Shown: positions 7,741 through 15,280 of the stretch, one piece after another
How positions within the stretch are numbered: the stretch's first letter is position 1
How the letters are laid out: every line of letters starts with the position of its first letter
Source of the DNA: DATAMF01 sp964472565
Lineage (GTDB): Bacteria; Chloroflexota; Anaerolineae; Aggregatilineales; Aggregatilineaceae
Length of the DNA: 28,270 bases
Direction of reading: 5' to 3'
Assembly: GCA_964472565.1 (NCBI GenBank)
Contig: CAYYNB010000072.1
Location: forward strand, 1-28,270
Made by a program: the position numbers and the translations under genes
The notes under the pieces: model-generated
The model's input: the letters and a program-made list of their open reading frames with translations, nothing else
Told to the model about the DNA's origin: nothing
Database searches by the model: none

Positions 7741-9150
7741 ATGAATAAACGGCTCGTTATTCGCGGGGGGCAGGTCGTCACGCCGGGCGGGGTGATCGAA
7801 AATGGGACGGTGTTGGTCGAGCAGGGGCGGATCGTGGGCGTAGTGCGCGCGGAAACACCGATCTGGCCGGATGCGGAAATTTACGATGCCGCGGGCTGCC
7901 TGGTGTTCCCCGGTGTGGTCGATCCGCACACCCATATTCTGCTCGACACAGGCATTTACCGGACGGCGGATAACTGGGAAATCGGGACGCGCACGGCGGC
8001 ATGCGGCGGGGTGACGACGGTCATCGATTTTGCGACGCAGTTCCCCGGCATGACGTTTGAGCAGGCATTGGAAACGCGGCGCAAAGAAGCGGAGAGCGCC
8101 CTGATCGATTACAGCTTCCACATGATGATCACCGACCTGCCGCGCGATCCGGTTGAGGCACGGCGCTGGCTGGAAGCGCTGCGCGATAGGGGCGTGTCGA
8201 GCATCAAACTGTACACAACCTACCGCCCGAATTATTACGCGGACGATGCGCTGCTGCTGCATACGCTGCGCGCGCTGCCGGATAATATGCTGACGATGGT
8301 CCACTGCGAAAATGATGCCATCGTGACCGATGCAACCAAGCGGCTGGTTGAAGCCGGGAATACCAGTTGGGCGTATCATGGACAGGCACGCCCGCCCGAA
8401 GCGGAAGTCGAAGCGATCCGGCGGGTGATGTATCTGGCAAAAATCGCGGAAAAACCCGTGTATATTGTTCACTGTTCCACCGCTGATTCGGTGCGGCAGG
8501 TCGAACGCGCGCACCGCAGCGGGAACTGGCCCCCGGTTTACTGCGAAACCTGCCCGCAGTATTTTGTGCTGGATGACAGCCGCTATACCGCGCCCAACGC
8601 GGAACAGTTCATTTTACAGCCGCCGCTGCGTCCGGCGGATTGGCAGGTGGATTTGATCAAAGCAGCGCCCACGCTGAGCGCGGTTTCAACGGATCACTGT
8701 GATTACACGCTGGCGCAGAAGCAGGAATATCGTGAATTCACGCGCACGCCGGGCGGTCTGCCGGGGCTGGAAACGGCGTTCGCGCTGACCTATACCTATG
8801 GCGTTCACAAACCGGAACAACCGCTGCCGCTGACCGAACTGGCGCGCCTGATGTCTACTGAGCCAGCCAAATTGTTTGGGCTGTACCCGCGCAAAGGGGC
8901 GATTGTCCCCGGCGGTGATGCGGACCTGCTGATTTACGATCCGCGCGAAGCATACACGATCAAAGCTGAGGATATGCACACGATAGGCGGCTATACATCC
9001 TATGCCGGAATGACCGTACAGGGGCGCATTCAGTCGGTGATGAGCCGGGGGGAATGGCTGGTAAAGGATGGCGCATGGCAAGCGCCAACCGTTGGGCGCG
9101 GTCAGTTCCTGAAAGGTGCGCCGTTTGTCCCGCTGGGGCAGGGGGAATAA
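7741..9150 (+). CDS. hydA: Dihydropyrimidinase / hydantoinase (HyuA type)
   Basis: Cytoplasmic zinc cyclic-amide hydrolase that opens dihydropyrimidine, hydantoin or similar rings to N-carbamoyl amino acids. The full binuclear metal site is visible: PHTH (62-65, H63 and H65), the probable carboxylated lysine K156 in SIKLYTTY, H188 in MVHCEND, H244 in IVHCST and D318 in STDHCDY. Length (469) is normal. The start follows the previous stop by 3 nt, with GGAGA overlapping the upstream gene, which implies tight co-expression with the 8-oxoguanine deaminase. The product, a carbamoylated amino compound, is the kind of substrate expected for the two carbamoyltransferase-like genes that follow. E. coli HyuA lies beside ygeW in the same way. 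Allantoinase or phenylhydantoinase activity cannot be ruled out from sequence. Confidence 0.92.
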   Translation: MNKRLVIRGGQVVTPGGVIENGTVLVEQGRIVGVVRAETPIWPDAEIYDAAGCLVFPGVVDPHTHILLDTGIYRTADNWEIGTRTAACGGVTTVIDFATQFPGMTFEQALETRRKEAESALIDYSFHMMITDLPRDPVEARRWLEALRDRGVSSIKLYTTYRPNYYADDALLLHTLRALPDNMLTMVHCENDAIVTDATKRLVEAGNTSWAYHGQARPPEAEVEAIRRVMYLAKIAEKPVYIVHCSTADSVRQVERAHRSGNWPPVYCETCPQYFVLDDSRYTAPNAEQFILQPPLRPADWQVDLIKAAPTLSAVSTDHCDYTLAQKQEYREFTRTPGGLPGLETAFALTYTYGVHKPEQPLPLTELARLMSTEPAKLFGLYPRKGAIVPGGDADLLIYDPREAYTIKAEDMHTIGGYTSYAGMTVQGRIQSVMSRGEWLVKDGAWQAPTVGRGQFLKGAPFVPLGQGE

Positions 9151-9303
9151 TAAGAGCAATATTAGCAAAAAACGAAGGATGACAGCTTAGTGATGGCGTG
9201 GTATCCTTACCTGTTCCGCCGGATTGAACAATTCGGCCTCAATTGTGCGGCTACGGGCATGTTCTGCATGCCAGAAAAATGAATAGTCAGAGGAGACTTT
9301 AAA
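9151..9303 (+). promoter_or_regulatory. Structured leader upstream of the carbamoyltransferase-like gene
   Basis: This 153-nt gap is unusually long for the local operon. It holds several possible stems: AAGGAT (9175-9180) with ATCCTT (9203-9208); CCGGATTG with CAATTCGG (9219-9236, one G-T pair); ACAATT (9228-9233) with AATTGT (9241-9246), which overlaps and excludes the previous stem; and GGCATG (9256-9261) with CATGCC (9267-9272). A ribosome binding site AGAGGAGA ends about 7 nt before the ATG at 9304. No T-run terminator was seen, so the mechanism, if any, is open. Confidence 0.4.
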
Positions 9304-10257
9304 ATGCGTAGTTTTATGGGTCGTGACATTTTGTCGCTAAAGGATTTTGACCGGCACGAGTATTTCCGCGTCTTTGAAATCGCGGAAAAGCTTGAACCCT
9401 ATGCGCGTGACCGCCGCAATGGGGACCTACTTAAAGAAAAAACATTGGTAACGGCCTTTTATCAGCCCAGCACCCGCACCCGTCTGGCAACTGAAGCCGC
9501 CATGCACCGCTTGGGTGGGCATGTTACGGGCTTCTCCGATGCGAAGATGACCCGCGCGGGCGACTTCTACCAGGAAGGCATCCAGGATACTGTTAAGATG
9601 CTGGAATATTACGGCGACGTGATCGCCATGCGGCACTTCCAGCAGGGCGCGCCCGCCGAAGCCGCGCTGCATGCCAGCGTGCCGGTGATCAACTGCGGTG
9701 ACGGCTGGGGCGAACACCCGACGCAGATTCTGACCGACACCTTCACGATCTGGCGTCAGCGGGGCACCCTCGACGGTCTGACCTGGGTCATGATCGGCGA
9801 TATGCGGATGCGCACCATGCACAGCCTGAGCTATGCCCTCAGCAAGTTCGACTCCAAAGTTTATGTAATCGCGCCCGACGAAATGTATTTCCTGCCCGAA
9901 TTTGAAGCCGAAGTGCGCGATATGGGCTTCAACTTCACCCGCAAGGAACACATTGAGCAGGTGATTGGCGAAGCGGACATTGTGTATATGGAACCCGTTG
10001 TCCAGCCCGACTACACTAAGTCACGCGAGGAAGTCAAGTCGGACAAGGGCCGCACTCCCGCCAATTATCAAGTCAACAAGCAACTGTTGTTCGAAAAAGC
10101 CAAGAGCGATGCGATTGTGCTGCACTCGCTGCCGCGCCAGGACGAACTCAGCCAGGATGTCGATAACACCCGCTTCCAGCGCTATTGGGTGGAAGCCTAC
10201 AACGGCGTGCTGGTCCGTATGTCGCTGCTGGCCTTGATTCTCGGCGCAATGGAATAA
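9304..10257 (+). CDS. Aspartate-carbamoyltransferase-like protein with altered acceptor site
   Basis: Member of the aspartate/ornithine carbamoyltransferase family (317 residues), closest to the ATCase catalytic chain. Carbamoyl-phosphate residues are kept: PSTRTR (55-60), R110 in AMRH, EHPTQ (137-141) and HSLPR (274-278, usually HPLPR). The ATCase residues that hold aspartate are not. The 80s loop, GKKGE in E. coli, reads AGDFYQEG (85-92) with no lysine, and the position of Arg229 is a proline (YMEPVV, P231). It therefore probably carbamoylates, or more likely decarbamoylates, something other than aspartate. It sits between the hydantoinase and the YgeW-like gene, not beside pyrimidine-synthesis genes. 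A plain PyrB is the conservative alternative. GAGGAGA precedes the ATG. Confidence 0.8.
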   Translation: MRSFMGRDILSLKDFDRHEYFRVFEIAEKLEPYARDRRNGDLLKEKTLVTAFYQPSTRTRLATEAAMHRLGGHVTGFSDAKMTRAGDFYQEGIQDTVKMLEYYGDVIAMRHFQQGAPAEAALHASVPVINCGDGWGEHPTQILTDTFTIWRQRGTLDGLTWVMIGDMRMRTMHSLSYALSKFDSKVYVIAPDEMYFLPEFEAEVRDMGFNFTRKEHIEQVIGEADIVYMEPVVQPDYTKSREEVKSDKGRTPANYQVNKQLLFEKAKSDAIVLHSLPRQDELSQDVDNTRFQRYWVEAYNGVLVRMSLLALILGAME

Positions 10258-10265
10258 GACTACAA

Positions 10266-10296
10266 TTTTCCTCCGCTGCCGGAGGGAAATCATTTT
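10266..10296 (+). terminator. Possible intra-operon terminator or attenuator
   Basis: TTTTCCTCC (10266-10274) pairs with GGAGGGAAA (10281-10289, one G-T pair) around a 6-nt loop, followed by TCATTTT. It lies just after the carbamoyltransferase-like stop codon and before the phosphatase gene, which lacks a clear ribosome binding site. Partial termination here would separate the upstream and downstream parts of the cluster. Confidence 0.5.
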
Positions 10297-10306
10297 ACAA
10301 CTAACG

Positions 10307-10768
10307 ATGAAAATCGATTGGATCGAACCGGGGAAGTTAGCGGCGAGTGGCATTCCGCTTGGCATGCGGGATATTGAAGCGCTGCATGACCAGGGGATGC
10401 GGGCCGTTGTTTCGCTGACAGAGCATCCATTGACTGTCCAGCGTGATGTGCTGCCCGATGCCTTTACCCGGTTCGATCTGGTCTATCTGCACAGCCCAAT
10501 CAAAGATCAGTATGCGCCGGATATCGCGCAAGCCGAGGCGATTATCCGGCATATCAACCAGATGAACGACCAGAACCGGCCTGTGCTGGTTCACTGTTAT
10601 GCTGGCAGCGGGCGAACGGGAACGATTTTGCACGCGTATTATCTGGCGCATGGCTTGAATTTGGATGAGGCTAAAGCGCAGGTCCGATCTCGCCGGTTTG
10701 CCTGCGATTTTGTGATTCTGTCGGATGTGCAGCAAGTATTCATAGAACAATTTGCCAAAAGGAGATAG
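10307..10768 (+). CDS. Dual-specificity / tyrosine-type phosphatase
   Basis: A compact 153-residue cysteine phosphatase. The P-loop HCYAGSGRTG (96-105) gives nucleophile C97 and R103 of the CX5R signature, and D67 in SPIKDQYAP is a good candidate general acid. It has no signal peptide or membrane segment, so it is cytoplasmic. It ends 4 nt before the YgeW-type gene, whose ribosome binding site lies inside its last codons, so the two are translationally linked. Relatives dephosphorylate Tyr/Ser/Thr residues, phosphoinositides or small phosphorylated metabolites and RNA ends; the substrate here is unknown. Its location between two carbamoyltransferases is unusual. The ATG at 10307 was kept because translation from it gives the whole fold, although no strong ribosome binding site is near. 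Confidence 0.85.
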   Translation: MKIDWIEPGKLAASGIPLGMRDIEALHDQGMRAVVSLTEHPLTVQRDVLPDAFTRFDLVYLHSPIKDQYAPDIAQAEAIIRHINQMNDQNRPVLVHCYAGSGRTGTILHAYYLAHGLNLDEAKAQVRSRRFACDFVILSDVQQVFIEQFAKRR

Positions 10769-10772
10769 TTCG

Positions 10773-11753
10773 ATGCAGACCTTTTTAGCTGGCCGTGACA
10801 TGATCACGCCGGACGAGTGGACGGACGACGAAGTTAATACGATATTTGAGGTCGCTTTCGACCTGAAGCGCAAGCGCGCGCTCGGTGAGCCGCATGCCCT
10901 GCTGCGTGACAAGGTATTGGCGATGATGTTCTTCTTCTCCAGCACGCGCACCCGCGTGAGCTTTGAAGCGGGGATGGCTCAGTTGGGCGGCCACGCGCAG
11001 TTTATCGAAAGCCGCACCACCCAGATCGCGCATGGCGACACCGCGAAGGAAATCGGTGAAATCGTCGGGCGCTACTGCGATGGTATCGCGATTCGCCAGG
11101 TGGACTGGGGCGTGGGCAACCAGTACATCCGCGACGTGGCAAAAAACAGCCGCGTGCCCGTCTTGAATATGCAGTGCGACTGGTACCACCCATTCCAGGC
11201 GCTGGCCGATATGATGACCATTTTTGAGCGCTACGGGCGCGATGTGCGCGGCAAAACGCTCAATATGTCGTGGGCCTATGCGTCGAGCTACCAGAAGCCG
11301 CTCTCGGTGCCGCAGAGCCTGATCACACTGGCGACCCGCTTTGGCATGAATGTCCGCCTGACCCGTCCGCCGGAGTTCAAGCTGATGCCCGAAATCGAAC
11401 AACTGGCGGCGGACAACGCGCGTAAATCGGGCGGCAGTTTTGAGATCATGGACGACTTCGACGCCGGATTCAAAGGCGCGCATGTCTGTTATCCCAAGAG
11501 CTGGGGCGCGACCATGACCACCACCGATATGGAAGAGTCCAAGCGCATCGCAGGCAAGTATACCGACTGGATCGCGGACGAGCGCCGTATGGCCCTGGCC
11601 GATCCCAGCGCGTGTTACATGCACTGCCTGCCCGCTGACCGGAATATCGAAGTGACCGACGCCGTGATCGACGGCCCGCAGAGCGCGGCGTATGATGAGG
11701 CCGAAAACCGCCTGCACGTTCAAAAAGCGGTGATGGCGCTGACCATGCGCTAA
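10773..11753 (+). CDS. ygeW: YgeW-type (knotted) carbamoyltransferase
   Basis: Carbamoyltransferase-superfamily protein of the YgeW branch, whose natural acceptor is not known. Carbamoyl-phosphate motifs: SSTRTR (56-61), IR at 107-108, HPFQALAD (139-146) and MHCLPAD (283-289). The WAYASSYQKPLSVPQ stretch (167-181), SGGSF (219-223) and YPKSWG (240-245) closely resemble E. coli YgeW rather than ornithine or aspartate carbamoyltransferases. IAHGDT (85-90) corresponds to IAHGET of YgeW. The start is the ATG at 10773, because AAAGGAGA (10758-10765) lies 7 nt upstream; an in-frame ATG at 10752 is less likely. With carbamate kinase downstream it probably works catabolically: carbamoyl compound plus phosphate gives carbamoyl phosphate. 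Family assignment is confident, substrate unknown. Confidence 0.88.
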   Translation: MQTFLAGRDMITPDEWTDDEVNTIFEVAFDLKRKRALGEPHALLRDKVLAMMFFFSSTRTRVSFEAGMAQLGGHAQFIESRTTQIAHGDTAKEIGEIVGRYCDGIAIRQVDWGVGNQYIRDVAKNSRVPVLNMQCDWYHPFQALADMMTIFERYGRDVRGKTLNMSWAYASSYQKPLSVPQSLITLATRFGMNVRLTRPPEFKLMPEIEQLAADNARKSGGSFEIMDDFDAGFKGAHVCYPKSWGATMTTTDMEESKRIAGKYTDWIADERRMALADPSACYMHCLPADRNIEVTDAVIDGPQSAAYDEAENRLHVQKAVMALTMR

Positions 11754-11781
11754 GGCGTAAAAAGTTCTGGACACGATTGAT

Positions 11782-11809
11782 AAAGCCGATCAGTAATGGT
11801 CGGCTTTCG
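11782..11809 (+). terminator. Terminator-like hairpin between ygeW and carbamate kinase
   Basis: AAAGCCGA (11782-11789) and TCGGCTTT (11800-11807) form a perfect 8-bp stem with a 10-nt loop, then CGTATC. The T-run is contained in the stem end, so strength is moderate. It lies in the 100-nt gap after ygeW. A purine-rich ribosome binding site (AGAAGGAAAA) precedes the next ATG at 11854. Confidence 0.6.
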
Positions 11810-11853
11810 TATCAAAATAGAAATTATATGATCTCAGCTAGAAGGAAAATGAT

Positions 11854-12798
11854 ATGTCTGCAAAAACTGCTGTAATCGCCGTTGGCGGAAACTCCCTGAT
11901 TTTGGATAAGCATAACCCGGACGTGAAACACCAGTGGGAAGCGGTGTATGAAACGTCGAAGCATATTGCCTCGATGATCGAGGCGGGCTGGCGCGTCGTC
12001 ATTACGCACGGCAACGGCCCTCAGGTGGGCTATATTCTGCGCCGGAATGAACTGGCCGCCCAGGAAGTTCACACCACGCCGATGGATGTTATCGGGGCCG
12101 ATACCCAGGGGTCGATTGGGTATATGCTGCAACAGGCGCTCTCGAACCGGCTGCGCGAAATCGGCATTCACCGCAATACGGCCACCATCATCACCCAGAC
12201 GTTGGTTGACCGGCTCGATCCGGCATTCCAGAAGCCGAACAAACCCATCGGTGGTTTTATGAGCCAGGAAGAAGGCAAGAAGTTCGAGGCGGAAGGCTGG
12301 ACGGTGGTCGAGGATGCGGGTCGCGGGTATCGCCGCGTGGTTGCTTCGCCTATTCCCAAAGAAATCGTTGAACTCGATGCCATCAATACGCTGGTGCAGA
12401 ACGATTTTGTGGTGATCTGTGTGGGCGGCGGCGGCATTCCGGTGATCCGCGACGAAAACGGCGATCTGAAGGGTGTGTACGCCGTGATCGACAAAGATCG
12501 CGGGACCAGCCTGCTGTCGGTGGGCCTCAAGGCGGATCTGTTCATCATCTCGACGGAAGTGCCGCAGGTCGCTATCAATTTTAACAAGCCGGATCAAAAG
12601 TGGCTGGACCGCATGACCGTTGCGGAAGCGAAGAAGTATATGGCGGAAGGGCACTTCGCGCCGGGCAGCATGCTCCCCAAGATCGAAGCGGTCCTGAGCT
12701 ATATGGATCAGGGCGGCACCGAAGCCATCATTACCAACCCAGAAAACATTGCGAAAGCACTGCGCGGCGAATCGGGCACACGGATTGTACACGGGTAA
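11854..12798 (+). CDS. arcC: Carbamate kinase
   Basis: Converts carbamoyl phosphate plus ADP to ATP, ammonia and bicarbonate in the cytoplasm; this is the energy-yielding last step of arginine, agmatine or ureide fermentation. Signatures are complete: AVGGNS (9-14), HGNGPQVG (52-59), DVIGADTQGSIGYML (78-92), GRGYRRVVASP (156-166), VGGGGIPV (190-197), IDKDRGTSLL with K214, and FAPGSMLPK near the C-terminus. Length (314) is typical. No arginine deiminase was found in the window, so carbamoyl phosphate is expected to come from the two neighbouring carbamoyltransferases. E. coli has the equivalent kinase (YqeA) in its ygeW locus. The next gene starts 6 nt downstream, which indicates co-transcription. 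Confidence 0.97.
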   Translation: MSAKTAVIAVGGNSLILDKHNPDVKHQWEAVYETSKHIASMIEAGWRVVITHGNGPQVGYILRRNELAAQEVHTTPMDVIGADTQGSIGYMLQQALSNRLREIGIHRNTATIITQTLVDRLDPAFQKPNKPIGGFMSQEEGKKFEAEGWTVVEDAGRGYRRVVASPIPKEIVELDAINTLVQNDFVVICVGGGGIPVIRDENGDLKGVYAVIDKDRGTSLLSVGLKADLFIISTEVPQVAINFNKPDQKWLDRMTVAEAKKYMAEGHFAPGSMLPKIEAVLSYMDQGGTEAIITNPENIAKALRGESGTRIVHG

Positions 12799-12804
12799 AA
12801 GCTG

Positions 12805-14064
12805 ATGTTTGTCTCTGGACTTCAATGTGTACTATGCGGGCAAACCTACCAGCCGGATGAAGTCGAATACACCTGTCCGGCCTGTGGTCAGGCGGGGACG
12901 CTTGATGTGTTGTATGATGTCGCGGCGCAGCGGCGCGCGGTAACACCGGACGCGATCAGCCGCAGCACCAACATGACGCTGTGGCGCTACCGTCCACTGA
13001 TGCCGTTGGCTGACAGTGCGCAGGTGCCGCCGTTGGCGGTGGGCTGGACGCCGCTGTATGAAACGCCACGCCTGGCCGAAAAATTCGGCCTGCGGCAAGT
13101 GTGGGTCAAAGACGACGGGCGCAACCCCACCGGATCGCTCAAAGACCGGGCGAGCGCGTTGGTGGTCGCGCGGGCGATGGCGGAAGGCAAAGAAGTCGTG
13201 ACGACCGCCAGCACCGGGAACGCGGCGGCAGCGCTGGCCGGATTAGCGGCCAGTGTCGGGCTGCCTGCGGCGATCTTTGTACCGGCAACGGCTCCCGAAG
13301 CGAAAATCGCGCAGTTGCTAACCTACGGCGCGAAGGTGCTGTTGGTGCAGGGCAATTACGATATGGCTTTCGATCTGGCGGTCCAGGCAGCGGAACGCTA
13401 CGGGTGGTACAACCGCAACACCGGGATGAATCCTTACACGCTTGAAGGCAAGAAAACGGTGGCTTACGAAATCGCAGAACAGCTCGGCTGGCAAGCGCCG
13501 GATGTGGTTGTGGTCAGCGTCGGTGATGGAAATATCATCAGCGGCGTGTATAAAGGATTCAAAGACCTGCATAACCTGGGCTGGATCGAACGCATGCCGC
13601 GTTTGATCGGGGTGCAGGCGATGGGCAGCGCAGCGTGTTATGAAGTCTGGAAGCGCGGCGACGATCCCGCCACCATGCAGCCGATCAATTCACAGACGGT
13701 GGCCGACAGCATCGCTGCCGATCTACCGCGTGACCGGGTGAAAGCCGTGCGCGCGATTCGGGAAACGGGCGGTGCATTTGTTGCGGTATCCGATGACGAA
13801 ATTCTGGCTGGGATTCCCGCGCTGGCCCGCTTGAGCGGGGTGTTTGCTGAACCGGCTGCCGCTTCTGCCTATGCAGGCGTGCAGACAGCAATGGCGGAAG
13901 GACATATCCGCCCCGAAGATCGCGTGGTGATGATCGTCACCGGGAACGGATTGAAGGACATCAAAAGCGCGATGCGTGTCGCCGGATCAGGCTACCCGGT
14001 GGGGCCGGATATGAATGAAGTGGAAAAGGCGCGGGTCGCATTGGACTTGCCGACTTTCCGGTAA
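12805..14064 (+). CDS. thrC: Threonine-synthase-like PLP enzyme with N-terminal zinc ribbon
   Basis: Fold-type-II PLP enzyme, 419 residues. An N-terminal CxxC...CxxC zinc-ribbon-like segment (C8, C11, C24, C27) is followed by the PLP lysine in GSLKDR (K113), the substrate loop TASTGNAAAALAG (134-146) and a GDGN segment near 238-241. These features match threonine synthase of the class that takes O-phosphohomoserine to threonine. It follows carbamate kinase by 6 nt inside a catabolic cluster, where a biosynthetic threonine synthase is not expected. E. coli has another fold-II enzyme, the diaminopropionate ammonia-lyase YgeX, at the same place in its locus, so a lyase role is possible. Cysteate-synthase-like or threonine-synthase function cannot be distinguished without alignment. 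The gene symbol is a family label. Confidence 0.8.
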   Translation: MFVSGLQCVLCGQTYQPDEVEYTCPACGQAGTLDVLYDVAAQRRAVTPDAISRSTNMTLWRYRPLMPLADSAQVPPLAVGWTPLYETPRLAEKFGLRQVWVKDDGRNPTGSLKDRASALVVARAMAEGKEVVTTASTGNAAAALAGLAASVGLPAAIFVPATAPEAKIAQLLTYGAKVLLVQGNYDMAFDLAVQAAERYGWYNRNTGMNPYTLEGKKTVAYEIAEQLGWQAPDVVVVSVGDGNIISGVYKGFKDLHNLGWIERMPRLIGVQAMGSAACYEVWKRGDDPATMQPINSQTVADSIAADLPRDRVKAVRAIRETGGAFVAVSDDEILAGIPALARLSGVFAEPAAASAYAGVQTAMAEGHIRPEDRVVMIVTGNGLKDIKSAMRVAGSGYPVGPDMNEVEKARVALDLPTFR

Positions 14065-14072
14065 AATATCAG

Positions 14073-14166
14073 TTAAGGCTGCGCCAAGATTTTCTTTACC
14101 CCTTCTCCTAGTGAAGGGGAGTCAAACCGGATGATTGGGATGATTATTTTCTTGGATCGGCCTTAA
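14073..14166. repeat. 94-bp palindromic element with near-complementary ends
   Basis: TTAAGGC (14073-14079) pairs with GCCTTAA (14160-14166) and CCAAGA (14084-14089) with TCTTGG (14150-14155). Between them one G-C and one G-T pair join the arms, leaving two mismatches in about 17 positions. Inside is a second perfect hairpin, CCCCTTC (14099-14105) with GAAGGGG (14113-14119). The layout fits a structured RNA in the 3' UTR or a small MITE-like insertion. No transposase is nearby. Confidence 0.6.
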
Positions 14167-14178
14167 AATGAGGGTATC

Positions 14179-14200
14179 GGGCGAGGATCAAACCTCGCCC
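14179..14200 (+). terminator. Strong GC-rich hairpin before the glycosyltransferase gene
   Basis: GGGCGAGG (14179-14186) and CCTCGCCC (14193-14200) form a perfect 8-bp GC stem with loop ATCAAA, followed by ATTGG and no T-run. Its position after the PLP gene suggests an operon boundary. Without a U-tract it may act as an RNA-stabilising 3' hairpin instead of an intrinsic terminator. Confidence 0.5.
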
Positions 14201-14274
14201 ATTGGTGACAAATGGTCGTTTCTTTAGACCCGCTTATGGGTTAAAATTACCTTGGAAGTCAGGTTGGGAGCCGT

Positions 14275-15273
14275 ATGGTAACGCATCCAGTCATCACAAT
14301 TGTAGCGCCGGTCTACAATGAAGAAGGGAATATCGACCAGCTTTATACCCGCGTTTCGGAGGTGCTCAACAGCACAGGCGACACGTGGGAATTGGTGTTG
14401 GTGAATGATGGCAGCTCCGATGGCTCCGCCGAAAAAATGGCCGCCCTGACTGAGCGCGACTCGCGGGTGCGCGTGATCAACTTTGCACGAAATTTTGGGC
14501 ATCAGAATGCGGTCACAGCCGGGTTAGATTATGCGCGCGGTGACGCGGTGGTGATTATTGACGCCGATCTGCAAGACCCACCGGAAGTTATTTTGCAACT
14601 GTTGGACAAATGGCGCGAAGGTTATCATGTCGTCTATGCGGTGCGTTCGGAACGCAAAGGCGAAACGTGGTTCAAAAAATTTACGGCCAAAGCCTTCTAC
14701 CGCATGATCTACCGCATCACCGATGTGCATATTCCGGTGGATACGGGCGATTTCCGGCTGATGGACCGGCAGGTTGTCAAAGCCTTAAACGCGATGCGCG
14801 AACACAACCGCTTTATTCGCGGCCTGACCAGTTGGGTGGGCTTCAAACAGACGGGTGTGTATTACGTCCGCGAAGAACGGGCGTGGGGGAAAACCAAATA
14901 TCCTTTTAGAAAGATGCTGCGGTTTGCCTTTGATGCCATTACGGGTTTTTCGTTTTTCCCGCTGCAAGTGACGATCTACGCCAGCCTGATCATTGCTCTC
15001 ATGGCTGTTTTGGCGATCCCGCTGGTGATGATTCTCCGGCTGTCGGGAAGCTCGATTCAATTTGAAGGACAGGCAACCACACTGGTTGTACTTCTGCTGT
15101 TGAGTTCGTTCCAGTTGTTCTTTTTCTTCATCATGGGCCAGTACGTGGCGCGGATTTATGACGAGGTGCGCGAACGGCCCCTGTATATTGTGGCAAATGT
15201 TTGGGAAAAACAAGTGGATGGCACGGCAAAGCTTGATGAAGCCACGAACAATGATTCAGTAGCAGCAAGGTGA
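14275..15273 (+). CDS. Family 2 glycosyltransferase with two C-terminal membrane segments (GtrB / polyprenyl-phosphate sugar type)
   Basis: Probable transfer of a sugar from a nucleotide donor to undecaprenyl phosphate at the inner face of the membrane, as in GtrB/DPM1-like enzymes. GT-A motifs: APVYNEEGN (11-19), VNDGSSD (43-49), DADLQDPPE (97-104), GDFRLMDR (158-165) and GKTKYPFRK (205-213). Two hydrophobic spans at about 231-255 and 268-292 anchor it. Length (332) is typical. GGGAG lies 5 nt before the ATG. It overlaps nothing upstream but its stop codon forms part of the ribosome binding site of the next small gene, 7 nt away. A polyprenyl-linked sugar made here could serve the GT-C membrane protein at 24370-26949. 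The sugar is unknown. Confidence 0.92.
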   Translation: MVTHPVITIVAPVYNEEGNIDQLYTRVSEVLNSTGDTWELVLVNDGSSDGSAEKMAALTERDSRVRVINFARNFGHQNAVTAGLDYARGDAVVIIDADLQDPPEVILQLLDKWREGYHVVYAVRSERKGETWFKKFTAKAFYRMIYRITDVHIPVDTGDFRLMDRQVVKALNAMREHNRFIRGLTSWVGFKQTGVYYVREERAWGKTKYPFRKMLRFAFDAITGFSFFPLQVTIYASLIIALMAVLAIPLVMILRLSGSSIQFEGQATTLVVLLLLSSFQLFFFFIMGQYVARIYDEVRERPLYIVANVWEKQVDGTAKLDEATNNDSVAAR

Positions 15274-15280
15274 AAACGTT

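Noticed and set aside
7201..8514. Long minus-strand open frame (437 codons) opposite the 8-oxoguanine deaminase and hydantoinase
   Set aside because: It is antisense to two genes with complete catalytic motifs, is rich in His, Arg and Gln, and shows no family motif. It is a shadow frame of GC-rich coding DNA.
9304..10257. Simple annotation as biosynthetic pyrB
   Set aside because: Acceptor-site residues needed for aspartate are missing and no pyrimidine-synthesis gene is adjacent, so only the broader family call is given.
10785..11774. Minus-strand open frame (329 codons) opposite the YgeW-type gene
   Set aside because: Same pattern: complete overlap with a motif-rich plus-strand gene and shadow-type composition.
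11824..12825. Minus-strand open frame (333 codons) opposite carbamate kinase
   Set aside because: Carbamate kinase on the plus strand has every family signature. The antisense frame has atypical composition and no ribosome binding site of note.
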